DNA of 64,000 nucleotides. It comes from Helopsaltes ochotensis (taxonomy: Eukaryota; Chordata; Aves; Passeriformes; Locustellidae). How positions within the stretch are numbered: the stretch's first letter is position 1; every line of letters begins with the position of its first letter. The notes beneath the pieces are model-generated. The model was not told where the DNA came from. It did no database searches and saw nothing but the letters and a program-made list of their open reading frames with translations. Positions 1-12,660 of this stretch are shown here, piece after piece. A program made the position numbers and the translations under genes. The stretch is from assembly GCA_013400155.1 (NCBI GenBank), contig VXBM01000424.1, positions 413,641 through 477,640 of the forward strand, given 5' to 3'.

Positions 1-200
1 CTAGCGAGCCCGGCCCGCCCCGTTTGTACCGCCGGAGAGGCGGGGGAAGGTGGCCCGGAGGGAAGGCCGGGGAAATGGAGTCGCTCGGCACGCAGGGTTC
101 TGCGCCCTCGCCCGGGCTGCGGTGTCTCTGCGGCCCGTCGGGGCCTCCGCGGAGGGAAGCTCACGCTGTGTTACATTGCGAAACAGCTTCGTTAAGTGGA
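1..200. promoter_or_regulatory. CpG-rich island edge, likely promoter
   Basis: The first roughly 190 bases are strongly GC-rich with more than twenty CpG dinucleotides, then the sequence switches abruptly to the AT-rich composition of the rest of the window. GC-box (Sp1-type) matches lie at 14-21 (GGGGCGGG on the minus strand) and 39-46 (GGCGGGGG on the plus strand). No TATA box is evident. An ATG in a purine-led context at 75 opens a short frame that ends at 216 and is not convincing as protein. In human the gene next to the 3' end of TOX is NSMAF, in the same orientation, so its 5' end would face this position. That makes an NSMAF promoter a reasonable inference, but no NSMAF coding sequence is visible. 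Confidence 0.5.
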
Positions 201-300
201 TTAAAACAAAAGTTTTAAATGTAGTGCCACTGCAGTGAGATCATTGTGCCCGTAATGCGTGTGACAGAAGCTGTCCGGGCAGGAGGTGTGTTCAAAGCCT

Positions 301-549
301 AGGATCACAGAATATGCGGATTTGGAAGGGATCCATCAGGATTATCCAACTGCCTGCCCTGCACGGGGCATCCTCAAGAGTCACACCATGTGCCTGAAAG
401 CATTGTCCAAATGCTTCTTGAACTCTGTCAGGCGTGCGGCTGTGACCACTTCCTTGGGGAGCCTGTTCCAGTGCCCAACCACCCTCGGGGCAAAGAACCT
501 TTTCCTCACGTTCAGCCTCAACCTCCCCTGACCCAGCTTCATGCATTTT
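301..549 (-). repeat. CR1 LINE fragment, 3' end (diverged)
   Basis: Starts with the reverse complement of the CR1 3' tail (aggatcacagaatatgcgg) and continues with the CR1 3' UTR signature (GAGCCTGTTCCAGTGCCCAA, then CACCCTCGGGGCAAAGAACC). Orientation is minus, with the 3' end on the left. It ends where a second, younger CR1 copy begins. Confidence 0.85.
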
Positions 550-908
550 GCTCAAGGGCCCCATCCAGTCTGGTCTCAAACACTTTCAGGGATGGGGTAT
601 CCACCACTTCTCTGGGCAACCTGTTCCAGTGCTTCATCACCCTCACAGTGAAGAATTCCTAACCAATCTAAATCTAAACTTCCTCTCTTTTAGTTTGCAG
701 CCATTACTTCTTGTCCTTGTCACTACATGCTCTGGTAAATAGTCTCTCTCTGTCTTTCTTGTAGGCTCCATTCAGCTACTGAAAGGACACAATTAGGTCA
801 CCGTGAAGCCTTCTCTTTTCCAGGCTGAAGAATCCCAATTCTCTCAGCCTTTCCTCAGAGCAGAGGTGCTCCATTCCACTAATAATCTTGGTGGCCTCCT
901 CCCTGGGC
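550..908 (-). repeat. CR1 LINE fragment lacking its 3' tail, near-identical to the copy at 1640-2010
   Basis: Begins inside the element at gctcaagggccccatccag and runs through the CR1 3' region (ctgggcaacctgttccagtg, ctgaaaggacacaattaggt, aatcttggtggcctcctccc). Orientation is minus. It lacks the 3' tail that a complete insertion would carry. It is very similar to the next copy, including nonstandard stretches. Confidence 0.85.
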
Positions 909-1532
909 TAGAAAGACCTCTGTGGAAAGAGGAGTTAAGTAAAATCTCTTAGTTCATATAAAACCCCTTCAATTCATAAAACTGTCATTATATCTGAGCC
1001 ATTGATTATGTGTTTACAGACACGATCTCTTGTGCAGTAGAAAAAATGCTGCTTTTTTGCATATTTATGAGTTAGAAAAATGGATTCATGGAAAGGATAT
1101 AATTTTTAACATAGGAATTAAAAGAATTACAGGCTTCTAGACCTCAAGAGATTGTCTGATGTACTCTCTGCAGTGACGTGGATTCAGGTGTATGTTGATC
1201 AGTATTACTCAAATATTTTCCATTTGTGGACATAACTATAAGAACTGTTGTATTTACAGAAGGCAGGCTTACTTTGGCGAATTGTCTTTCAGGCTCCTTT
1301 TTAGGACTAGTTCACAGAATCTAAGGAGGCAACAGATCACAGTGTGAAAACCACTTCTATCAACTGCATGTATTATTTCTCTAATCAATTTGTAAAAGCA
1401 CCTGTTTGAAGAAAATCTGCAACATTTGCATGTAGCTTGTACAAAATTCTAACAGCATCTGTGGATGTATATTTGTTTAATAGCCAACCTGATTTTTCTT
1501 TGCTGCATTTGTCATATTTCCAGTGGAAATCA

Positions 1533-2077
1533 TGGAATCACAGAATCATGGAAAGGCTTGAGTTGAAAGGGACATTAAAAATCATCAACAATCCCCCCCA
1601 ACCCCCACCCCACCCTGCCATGGGCAGGGACACCTTCCACTACACCAGATAGCTCAGGGCCCCATCCAGTCTGGCCTCAAACACTTCCAGGAATGGGGCA
1701 TCCACCACTTCTCTGGGCAACCTGTTCCCCTGTTCCAGTGTCTCATCACCCTCACAGTAAAGAATTCCTAACATCTAATCTAAACTTTCTCTCTTTTAGT
1801 TTGCAGCCATTACCTCTTGTCCTTGTCACTACATGCTCTTGTAAATAGTCTCTCTGTCTTTCTTGTAGGCTCCATTCAGCTACTGAAAGGACACAATTAG
1901 GTCACCGTGAAGCCTTCTCTTTTCCAGGCTGGAGAATCCCAATTCTCTCAGCCTTTCCTCAGAGCAGAGGTGCTCCATTCCACTAATAATCTTGGTGGCC
2001 TCCTCCCTGGACTTGCTCCAGAAGGCTGATATCCTTCCTGTGTTGAGGACCCCAGAGCTGGAAGAAGTACTTGAAGG
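1533..2077 (-). repeat. CR1 LINE, 5'-truncated, 3' end intact
   Basis: The left end carries the CR1 tail (atggaatcacagaatcatgg), followed by ggcttgagttgaaagggac and the conserved 3' region up to tgaggaccccagagctggaa. Orientation is minus. An unusual C/A-rich stretch lies at about 1592-1613. Confidence 0.9.
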
Positions 2078-4278
2078 TGAACAATATTTATGTGCCTCAC
2101 ATATGTTTTAATATTTGTGTATAAATATATACTTACTCATATAATTGTTTATATGTGAGGATATGTATATCATCCTCTCATAGACTAAACATTTTTTTCA
2201 CTTTTCTTACATGCTATGCTTATAAATAATTTATTGTTCCAGCTTTACTCTGCCTTCTTTCCAGTATGACTTTTGCCTTTATCTTAGCATGTAAGGCATC
2301 AACACCAACTAGAGTGCAGTAATTATGCCCCACATGTTACAGATGAGAGGGACATTCATAAATACAGCCCAGGAAGAACTTGCTTGTCTTATTGTGACAG
2401 AAATTTCTACTCAGAACTGATTCTAACATGACACCATCTAGTTCTCTACTTTTTCTCCTATATGTGTAAGTTCTTCTCAGGAATAATATTTTGCCTTAGC
2501 CATGATGATTTCATCTTGCTAACTTTAGACATTTATCCTAGTTAAGAAACTAGTTTTGAAATTTGATACTGTCTTCTACCTCTCATATTGGTAAAAATCA
2601 GGTTATTTAATGTGTCTTTATTCTGTTGAATAAAGATTAAGGAAAATACTGAATAGAACTGAAATGAGAACATATCCTTATAGGTTCTCATTGCAGGTAC
2701 TCTCCAAGTTTGATTTTTGTAAGTAGCATGCCAATTGCTTGGTGTTTTCATGAAAATTATGTTTCTTTTGCTTTTTTTTTTTTTTTTATGAAACTGTCAT
2801 GGGACAGTGTCTAAATGATTCTAAACTCCAGATCTATGATGCTTACTGATTCTCTTTTTCTACTGAATCAGTGAAATTGATTGTAAAAAAGGCCATTAAG
2901 TTGTCAAAGGTTGTCTGTTCCTGACAACCTTATGGTAACTTCTTAATCGTGAAATTTATTCTAGATTATTCCTTGACATAAAAATAAATCTGGATTGCTT
3001 TAGACCAGCTTTAGATACATGAATTTTATCCTTTTCTTGTCTCTTTAAACATATATAGTCTTCTAGAAATTCAGAGATTGTTTTTGCTATATTATTAAGT
3101 AAATTTCTTTAGGCCCTAATAACTTGATTACATAAAATTTGCATAGTTTTTAACTCATTCCTTCTTTAAACTCTATGGTAAGATAAATTTAACTAAGTAT
3201 CTGGGCACTTCTAATGAATTTCCAGAACATTTTCTTGTTGCATTTTATACTCCTTTTTACCTGTCACTCATTTTGTACTGTAGGCTTTGTAATTTTATTC
3301 TTTTATTCATATTCTTTTATGTTACCCTTCAGTTATGTCCCCTTATTGTGACTTCTTTCTTCAAATCCTTGAAGAGCTTTTAATGTGATGTTAACACAGT
3401 CTACTTAAGCTTCCTTTCCTTCCTTTTGTTCACATCAAGATAGCTTGCTATTGTATGTTTAATTAAAAATGAGTCTATTGTTCTCTGTAGAAAATCTAGG
3501 TTAGCTTTAAATGACTGAGCTCAGGCCTAGACTGTGCAGAAAGGAGGTTAATTAACTCATATAGAATGGCATGCTGTTATGATGAGCCTGCTTTTAGTAC
3601 CTAGACTAGCTTGATTAAAGCTAGCTTAACTATTTCTACATAACAATGCAATCCATAGTTGGCGGTGCTGACATGCTTTTTCTTCCTCTTTTTCGCAGAG
3701 TAGGGAAGTCTATTTTGGTCAAATGTGTCATGATCACTTTCACTCAGTTTACTTTCTGCCTTTAAAACCAAAGTGAGCTCCTCTCTATTTGTCATGAAGT
3801 TCTAGTTGGTAATGCCTCTTGTAACTTCCTCTGTAGTGTGAAGCCAAAGTTCATCCCTAAAATACTACAAGAACTGCCATATTGTTCTTCAAACTGGTAT
3901 TCAAGTGATTGAAATCCATTGTTATCTCATGAACAAGGTTCTTGAATACCTTTATTAGTTGCTCAGAATACATCAGAAAAACACTAGCTTCCTCTTTCTG
4001 AATACAGCTGTAGTCTATTATGAAAAATAGACCTGAATCATAATGTAATTTTGCTTCTTCCTTTTAATTTTCACTAGGAACAGTATCTTTTGTCTCTTCC
4101 TGAATTTAATACACATGGAATAATCATTCCCTGAATTACCATTTTCCCTAGCATTCTTATATACAGCTATCACTCATGATATGCTACCATATCTCTGGGT
4201 TGCTACTAAACCTGTATTTTTTCCATAGGCTCACTGGATCGCTGGCATTTTACTTCAGATATTCCAGGTTGTTTTTAC
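2078..4278. other. Intergenic, no recognisable gene
   Basis: AT-rich sequence with no convincing open frame or repeat family. It contains a T15-type run near 2773-2787 only. Confidence 0.6.
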
Positions 4279-4281
4279 TTT

Positions 4282-4339
<58 letters not shown>
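4279..4339. repeat. Poly(T) tract
   Basis: A T-rich run interrupted by TCTC at 4291-4294, with an uninterrupted run of 45 T at 4295-4339. The CR1 machinery does not leave poly(A) tails, so its origin is unexplained. Length may be unreliable in the assembly. Confidence 0.9.
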
Positions 4340-4340
<1 letters not shown>

Positions 4341-7300
4341 GGGCAGCTTTCACCATGATATTTAACCATTAAAGCTTTGTCTTTCAGGTATCTAAAAAGT
4401 TTCATTAAATACAATGCTCAAATGTTTCTTGTCAATCCATTCTATTCTATTGAGCATTTTTAAACATGTTCAGAGTAGGCTTAACCTCAGCTGTTGAAGT
4501 CAGTGGTGGAGTTCGTTTTGTGAGTATAAAAGACTCCTGAGTGTAGTTTAAGGATTCATCCAATAATATATTTATTCTGAAAGATATGTCAATAGCCAAC
4601 ATATGACACATTAATCAAAGGCTAAACTAGTAAAGAGTACTTTAGCTCATTGTTAGTAGAACTAGTCAGAAAGAGAAGCACAATTTTTTCATGGGGAAAA
4701 ATACATTGTTACCTCTCACTACAATGAATTTAAACTATTTAAGTTTGCATATTTATAAAGGAAGCATTTATTGAAAAATAGGAATGAATAGTTTTACTTT
4801 CAGGAGAAGTTTAGGACAGACTACTTCTGCAAGGGAAACACTGGTCCAAGTTTTCTGTGACACACACAGTCTTTTCACTGTGGGTACTCAGAGCCTAGAA
4901 TAACAAATAAATTCTTAACTGGCACATCTTGCTTCTACCACAGTAACAATAACAAAATCAACAACAATTATATGTCTCATGGCTTACCTGTTGCCCCGAT
5001 CTGAATGACAACCTGGAGGTACATGCAGAAACTCCACTAGATTAAAAACAATCATGTAAAGTTTACCCTCATGATAAAATTGCCATCTCTGTTCTGAACA
5101 CATTTAAACTAGTTTGTAATCATCTTTCTTGTAGCAAATTCTGCTAAGATTTCTGAGCTAGTTGTAAGTCAATTTATATGTGTACACAGTGTGTATTTGA
5201 TTTAAAATCAATTTTAATTAAGCCAGTTTTTATCAATAAACAATTGTACAGTTCACCATTTTCCATGGAGAAAAGAATAATCCTAGTGACAGATTTAAAG
5301 TTTTAGAACATTTAAAGATGTTCTATAAATGGCAGGGATGACAGAAACTTGTACAATTATTTTACATGTCAATTTAAATTGAAGATTTTATGTAAAATAA
5401 ATTTTTCCAGTGAAATCCTTCTGAACCACGCCCATTCTGAAATACAGGACTTGATTTTAAATTGGTTTGGTTTTAGTGCTCCTTGAAGGATTACATCTCC
5501 TTTAGGTCTCTATACTCCTTTGCTAACATTGCTAACAGCTCTTTTTCATGGATTATTTTTTGCAGAATTTGAGGGCTGGATTTTCAGCCACTGAAAATCC
5601 ACGTACACACTGCATGTACCAAACTTCATGTGCAGATCCCTGTACTTCATTTTGGAAGCATCCTGAAGAGGAGTCATAAAACAGGGAGGAGTCCATGGTA
5701 ATCCAGAAATAATCAGGTACATTTTTATACATCTGCATTGCTGGTAAATAAAATAATACTAATTTAGTCTCTTCAAAGGCATGTAAATTTTAAAGATCAC
5801 AGAGAAATTTGTAACAGAAAAGAATATATTTACACTATTAAAACAGATTTGGAACACATGTGAACTATATGGAAAAAAAAGCTGAATGTATTCATCAAGT
5901 AAGATACTCCCGGACTCCTTCAGTGTTCCAGCTACTTTACGGAGCTGATGACTTGGCTCCCCTCCAACACCCATGCATACTTCATGTCATTAGATTCATG
6001 AGTCACTCTGCTCTGCTGTAGAGCTGCTGCTAAATGTGGTGCCACAAATGTTCATTTGAAAAATGGATGAGCCCTTGAGTAATTTTTCAGTATTGCTGGT
6101 ATTTTAAGGAAAGGCCTTTTAGTAAGCTTGTTACATATAGTCCACAAGACAATGGAGCTGTATTGTATATCATAGTAATGAAAATAAACATGGATAGTGG
6201 TAATGAGAGAAAACCTGAAGTCTCAGGGAAGGAGGGAGCATCTCTTAAAGACAGATATTCTACGCAAAAGAAGTATATAATAAATCTTACAGACTAAATA
6301 CCAGTTTCTATTTTATCTACCACAGTAACTTATCACTTAAATGTGAATTTAAAAAGTAACTTGTAATGTCATTGGGTTTACCCTCTTTTTGAATGGGCAC
6401 AGTTGTTGGCAGAACATTAGTCAGCTGATGAATACATTGTTTTATTCTTTTGCTCATGAGCAAGTGCATGTGACTAGATGTCTAAAAGTATAAGTGGATA
6501 AAACTCAAAGGGATGTTTGAATCCCACTCTGTAAATGGTAAAATCACAAGTCTCCCTCTTTTTTTATTTTTTGGTCTATGCGTTCAGTGTTCTAGCAGAG
6601 AGTGTTTTTCTTGGATGTAAGGGAGGGAAAATAAAGCAGAAGAACTGAGATGCAGAACTAAACTGTTTAATTTGCTTACGTAGCTGGCCTTTAAAACTCT
6701 TAAAATGTTTCAGTGAAGAATATTTTAAATGCTTATACTTTTTGCATAGGTAATAGTCCCAGAGATGTTAGGCCATGTATCTAGTAGCTACTTCAACTCT
6801 GTGTCCAACAGCATTCTTGCTGCAAAGGATAGCTGTGACAGAATAATATTCATGCTTCCATTTTAAATTAGTTAAACTAATGCATAATTTAGATTAATTT
6901 TCAGACATGCATTCATATGTGTTATTTCTTTGACATATATTCTTGTGTCTTGGTTGACTTTATCCCACTTTCCCTAAGCCAGAAGAGATAAAGAGCAAAC
7001 CTATGTTATCATAAGTCCTATCTATGAGCTAAGACTTGTGGTCAGCTGGGGAGATACAAGATCAGCACAGCTAAGGCCTGCATAAACAAATTAGACTGTT
7101 TTTCATATTTTGACGAACATACAACAAATGTATAAAGGTTTTTCCTTCTTTCTCATCTAGAAAACTTGGCATGCTTTGTATGATGTATAATACAGAAGTC
7201 CTATGACTATATTTCTGAATGTAAGACTCGACCTTTTTCTAAAGTGAAAAATGTTTTCTCCTCTGTCACCAGTTGATAGAGTTGTATTTTATATTTTTAT

Positions 7301-10300
7301 AGCAGCTGGAGAAGTGACAAGTGAATACAAACAACACTTCTATTCAGAGCAGTTCTTTAGAATAGAATTTCTTCAGAAAATAATTGAACTTGAAGCACTA
7401 AGGATGGATTCTTCTCATCTAAATTTAGCCAAATATGTAAGTTAAGCCTTTAGTCAAAGGCAGTGTGCGATGCTTCTACTGTGCATCATGGAGGGAGATG
7501 GGTGAGTCACTGTTCTTACCTTGGACATCACACCTAAGTTGAATGGATTGCTTCCTATGGGATCTTTGCTCACTCTGGAGAGAGTCCAGATTGCTGTCTT
7601 AAATTACACATTCAATTTTAAGGTACAGCTGCTTCAGCTGAGTCTGAATTATTTGTTAAGAGCGACTCCACATTTGCCCTAAAGATTAAACTTACCCATT
7701 GCCATATTCACACACATGCAGGAGTAACTTTAGTACATTTTCACCATTTCAAAATCTCTGTAACCATGCTGATCTCATAGTAATCAAACATGCCGGGACA
7801 GGCTGGATGGACACCAAGCAAAATTGTGGAGGGAAAGTTTCCTGGACCTGAAGCATACTGCTCATATAGCTGCTTTGTAAGTTGTGCTTTTAATTGTGGT
7901 GGAAACATATCTGCTATCAGCTGACTTGTTCAAAGAGGAGAGAGGAAAAGCAGTCTTCTGCATTTTTAGAGGAGCAGAGGGGAAATTCTGGGGTTCTGTG
8001 TGTTCTGAAAAATTTCCAAAACCAAGCTAAAGCTTCTGCTCTGTAGCCGTAAGCATATGGTAATTTTTACAGAATCACATTTAGAATTCCCACTTGGTAT
8101 GATATGAAAGAGAAAAATTCAGTATTTGATATTGCTGCCTCATTATAATAGCTTGACTTCAATAGCCTTCTGTTCAAAGAATTGGAACAGAATAGGGTGT
8201 GAGAAACTACTTAGGACTACATCACTCAGCAATATGCAGAAAATAAATTGAACAGCTCCTCATGCTGTATGCTTTCTGATACTTACATTTTTTGAACTTC
8301 CTAAAGTGAAAGACCATTAATGTAAGAAGTTCAAGTTACCTGATCACTTCTTTTAAAAAGATATTGGAAAGATGGTTCAGTGAAGGAGCATTTGGCTTGT
8401 TGCTCTTGGATGGTAAAGATTAGAGACTTTGCATGCTGCAAAGACATACCTCAAGTACCCAAAATTTTTAGAAGTCTAAAGCAAAAGGTACCTACCCTTC
8501 CTCTGAGATTTTGAACCTGAAATCCATGCTTCAAAGGAGGCATGTATGCTCAGCATCTATAATGGTCAGGCATGAAAAGATACAGCACTCTGGTTGACAA
8601 CTTAAGCAATGGGTTGTGGTGGTTTGGGAAGATGGGAACAGAAGATAAAAAGAAGAGTATGGCTTTTCATCGCCACGTGGATCACCAATCCTTATGTCTT
8701 ACATGTAGCTGCATTCTTTTAGCCAGTTGTACATGTGTGTTGGATAGTTTTTGACTCTGGTTATTTTCCTTCTGGCTGTAAGGATTTGTTTCCTCTTCGT
8801 GTAAGAAGAAAGTTTTTTTCTTTGCGAGAGGGAGCATCTCTTGATTGCATTTGTATAATATATGATAGGATATTGTGGCCCATGACATTAAATCAATTAC
8901 AGCAGTGAAACTACATTAGTCACTGATGATGGCACCTGGATGATAAGAAAGTCAAGGAAACCAAAAAGACTCCAGAAGTCTAAATTAAGTGATGAGACCA
9001 TAAGCAAATGCCATTACTAAAAGGAAATATTGTGATGGACAGGGTAAGATACTACTAGTCAATTACTGACAGAATTTGATTGACATTCAAGTTTCCATCG
9101 ACTCTGACCAGTGCTTCTCAATCAATCACAATACCAAAACCTTTCCACAATTTGAAAGCTTGTCATTTAGGACAATTTTAATTTTTTAAAGGAATGTTTA
9201 AAGGAATTTTTATTTTTAAAAATGTTTTTCAATTTTTGCCAACAAATGCAAATATCTTCACAACAGGTATTTCTCTGCTCTGTGCTGTTCTCTGCGCTCT
9301 TGTCACTGTCACGTGTCTTCAAATATCAAACAACTTTGTTCTCCCCCACCTTTTTCTAGAGATATTTAGCAAGTTTATTAAGAAGGAAATAACTTTTAAT
9401 TTATAGATTTTTATAGTTTCATAGGAAAGTCAGAAACAGGCCATGAGGAAGTACCATGAATTGACAGGAAGTAATTGCACACTTAAGTATGCTGCAGTGT
9501 CTAAATATATGAATACTGATTACACAGCTCTCCTGCACTTAGGACACTGCTACCCAACACGTGAAAACACTTTAAAAACTAGGTGATATGTGCAGAGCTT
9601 TCATTTCTTGCAGGGTTTTTCTAACTGTAAACCACAGGGTCTTGTGAAATAGCAACACCACAAAGGTTTGTTCTTCCTTATATTTCACCAGAAGCTATAA
9701 CCACAAGTGCCAACTGTCTACGGATGATACAGGAATTAATTTGTAAAGGAGGAGATATAACAAACTATCAAGAAAATACTTTTACAAAATCACCTGTGGT
9801 GTTATTTTTGCTATTGGGACTACCAGGCAACAATTATGATTTGTAGTGATATTGTGCTCTGCTCTCAACCACAGCAAGCCCTGACAGACCAGTAACCTTG
9901 AAGCTTATTTACTGCACACCAAGGCATGAGCTGGGACTTTTAAAACACTTCTATTTATTGTCCTGTCTATGGAAGCTCGGCCAACTTCTCCCTTCACTCT
10001 CTAGTGTGTTTAGTAAAGTGTTTGCATTGCTTTTCTGCCAGTTCTAGGCTTTAAGTTTACCTGGTGGCTGATACACGACTCTGTCTTCTGATGAGAAATC
10101 AGTGTGACAGAGCCAGGAGAAAACAGACTTACTCTGCCTCAGATTGATGCTTCTGAGATTGTTTCCATCTTAATAAACCAGAAAATTAATATATATTCAT
10201 CTACTACATTAATGAGTGTTTGAAATTTATTTACATTTATTTTAGACAGACAAAATCTGGAAAAAATAATTTCCAGAAGTATTTTCTTAGAAATTTACAT

Positions 10301-10800
10301 TAACTGTGCTTGTTTATGCAAAGTTTGATCATACAATAAGAGGACGTATTAAAACCTAAACATTTTTCTTGGTGCATTCATTTCAATCCATTTAAAGTTC
10401 TTGTTTCTGACAGAGATAGCTACTGCATTTCAGAAAACAAAATAAAGATCGATGCGCAACAGTTTATGATGTCCTTCTTTAAAAACCCTCTCCCCAAGCC
10501 GTTGGATACCACCACACAATAAAAACTGTTATGAGTTTTCACCTTGGAGAGATCTCCCATTGAGTTCTACACAGCAAAGATTTCAGCCAGAGGTGAGTGA
10601 AACACTTCAAACCTTGTAAACTGTGAAAACAGAGGAGACCTAGATGTATCAATGTGTGGGGGAAATCTTGAAACTAACTTTGGAATTCTTACTTGAATAT
10701 TTAATTCTTGAAATGCCCTAGATGTAGAAGTTTAACTGCTTGTGAAGCTATTTGCCTATGCTTTTATCAAAAGGATAACGTATCAGCTCTCTTTAGATTA
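4340..10800. other. Intergenic, no recognisable gene
   Basis: 6.5 kb of AT-rich, unique-looking sequence. The open frames here are short, lack coding character and match no family I know. No CR1 tail signature was found in this stretch. Confidence 0.55.
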
Positions 10801-10828
10801 AAAACAAAACAAAACAAAACAAAACAAA
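10801..10828. repeat. (AAAAC)n microsatellite
   Basis: Five perfect AAAAC units plus a partial one. Confidence 0.95.
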
Positions 10829-11145
10829 TGGAAAAAATAGGAGTGCTGTTTCATATTTTTGGTCACTTGATGGCACTAAACTAACACTGTATACATATTA
10901 ATCACCAATAGCATAAGAATATTTCTGTGCCAGTGTTTTGGGTTTGTTTTTTTTTTAAAGGCTTGGCCTAATCAAAGTTCTTTGTTTTGTTGAGGGCAGT
11001 TTCAGACACAATGGAGATTAAAATAAACAAACATAAACCCAAGGAGCAGTAGTGAAATCTGGCTGACTGTGTTCCGTCTGTCTTTTTAAAGTTCATGACA
11101 TACTACAAATACCACGATGGAATGGAATATGTAACATTCCCGAGG

Positions 11146-11209
<64 letters not shown>
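11146..11209. repeat. Poly(A) tract of 64 bases
   Basis: An uninterrupted run of 64 A. The preceding 60 bases (for example taccacgatggaatggaata) match no gene or repeat I recognise, so a retrocopy tail cannot be claimed. The spurious poly-Phe frame on the minus strand is only this tract. Confidence 0.95.
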
Positions 11210-11211
<2 letters not shown>

Positions 11212-12008
11212 GAGTTTTTCAATTTAATACACCAAAAACCAAACCAAGCCTTCGAGTGCAAAATCTGAGAGAAGTGTCTGCAAGCTTTGGACAGTGGCAT
11301 TTCCACCAAAGTCTGTGGCCATCAGGTGGCCACCCACATGAAACAGAATACATGGATTTTCTGTACTTTTCCATGTCTCAGTATCTTTGGGGAAATTACC
11401 AATTATTCAAGGCTAAATGTTGGGTTTATTGTGTAAATCGGAAGTGAAGCAGGGAGAATTTTTCTTGGATGATCTCAGTCATGTAATAGAAAGTCTCTGC
11501 TGTTATACATGTGTGAAGAAGAGATTGCAGGACCAGTGTGTCTCCTAATACAGGCACCTCCTCATAGACTGTCCAGCAAAATGTCTGTATTGTATTTATT
11601 TGTACTAAAATCTGAGAAATCCTCTGTTGAATGGATCTTTTGGGAGGACTTTTCAGGATCTAATAGAGTAGCAAGGGAGCATATTTATTTAATTGTTGGA
11701 AGTTTTGATCTTTCAACATATTTTCCTCTTCTAGAAAGGCAAGAGAACCATATTTTTAAAAATTCTTCACAGATCAGCAACTAGAAATGCTTTTGGTGGA
11801 TCAAGGAACATATTTGATATATCCAAGATAATGCTTCTTCTCTGGATGTTTTTAACTTCTTTTTCAACACAAAGTTGAAAAAGATTTCAAAATCTCCAAC
11901 TTAAGTTGTACCTGGACTTTGACTCTTCTAATTTTCTCACTGCAGAACTTCGTAACATCCTTGTAGGCCTTCTGAGTTGCTTCCTGCTTCTTCCAAAGGT
12001 CATAAAGT
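11210..12008. other. Intergenic, no recognisable gene
   Basis: A 91-codon plus frame at 11509-11784 has no recognisable domain and is probably chance. I see no named repeat. Confidence 0.5.
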
Positions 12009-12660
12009 CTATTTTTTTTCCTCAATTCCAGCCAAAGCTTTCTGTCCAGTCAGGCTGGTCTTCTTCCTCGCCATCTTGTCTTTTGGCCCATGGGGGGCAG
12101 CCTGCTCCTGAGCCTTTAAGATTTCCCTCTTGAAGAATGTCCAGCCTTCCTGGGCTTCTTCTTCAGGACTGCCTTTCAACCTGTCTCTTATACAGGCCTT
12201 CTGGTGGCCAGTTCTGCTGGCCACTTTCCTTATTTTGAGAAGTGAAAACTTAATCATTTTGTGATAGCTGTGCCCCAGGTGGCCTCCAACCATCACATCA
12301 CCCAGCAGTCCTTCTGTGTTCACAAACCCTAGGTCCAGCCAGTGTGTTCCCCTTTTGGCTCCCTCACCAGCTCTGTCAGGAACTTTTCTTTCATGCACTC
12401 CAGGACATTCTGGAGGTTTTCATCTCTGCTTGTTGTATTTCCAGCAGACATCTGGTAAGTTGAATTTCTCCATGAGAATAGGGCCTAGTGATTGTAAGAC
12501 TCTTCCAGCTGCTTATAGAATATTTCTTCTGCCTCCTCATCCTGATTTGCCCGTCTGTAACAGAGTCCCATGAGGATATCTGCCTTGTTGGCCTTCCCTC
12601 TGATTCTTATCCACAAACACTCAACCCTATCAGCACCATCATTAAGCTCTAGACAATAAA
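12009..12660 (-). pseudogene. CR1 LINE internal fragment: decayed ORF2 endonuclease and linker
   Basis: Read on the minus strand, this is the C-terminal half of the CR1 apurinic-type endonuclease and the start of the linker to the reverse transcriptase. Visible blocks are: GKANKADILMGLCYRPANQD then EEIFYKQLEE (about 12580-12490); ECMKEKFLTELVREPKGEH (about 12400-12340); then after a frame change LLGDVMVGGHLGHS, where the family has a catalytic S-D-H but this copy reads S-Y-H; then EGWTFFKREILKAQEQA (about 12150-12095). Frame changes and stops show it is dead. Neither the 5' end nor the 3' tail of the element is present, so it is an internal relic. In live CR1 the endonuclease nicks target DNA for target-primed reverse transcription. 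Confidence 0.85.

Noticed and set aside
1..300. NSMAF first coding exon or a 64-codon protein starting near 24 or 75
   Set aside because: No NSMAF-like residues on either strand; the frames simply follow CpG-rich composition.
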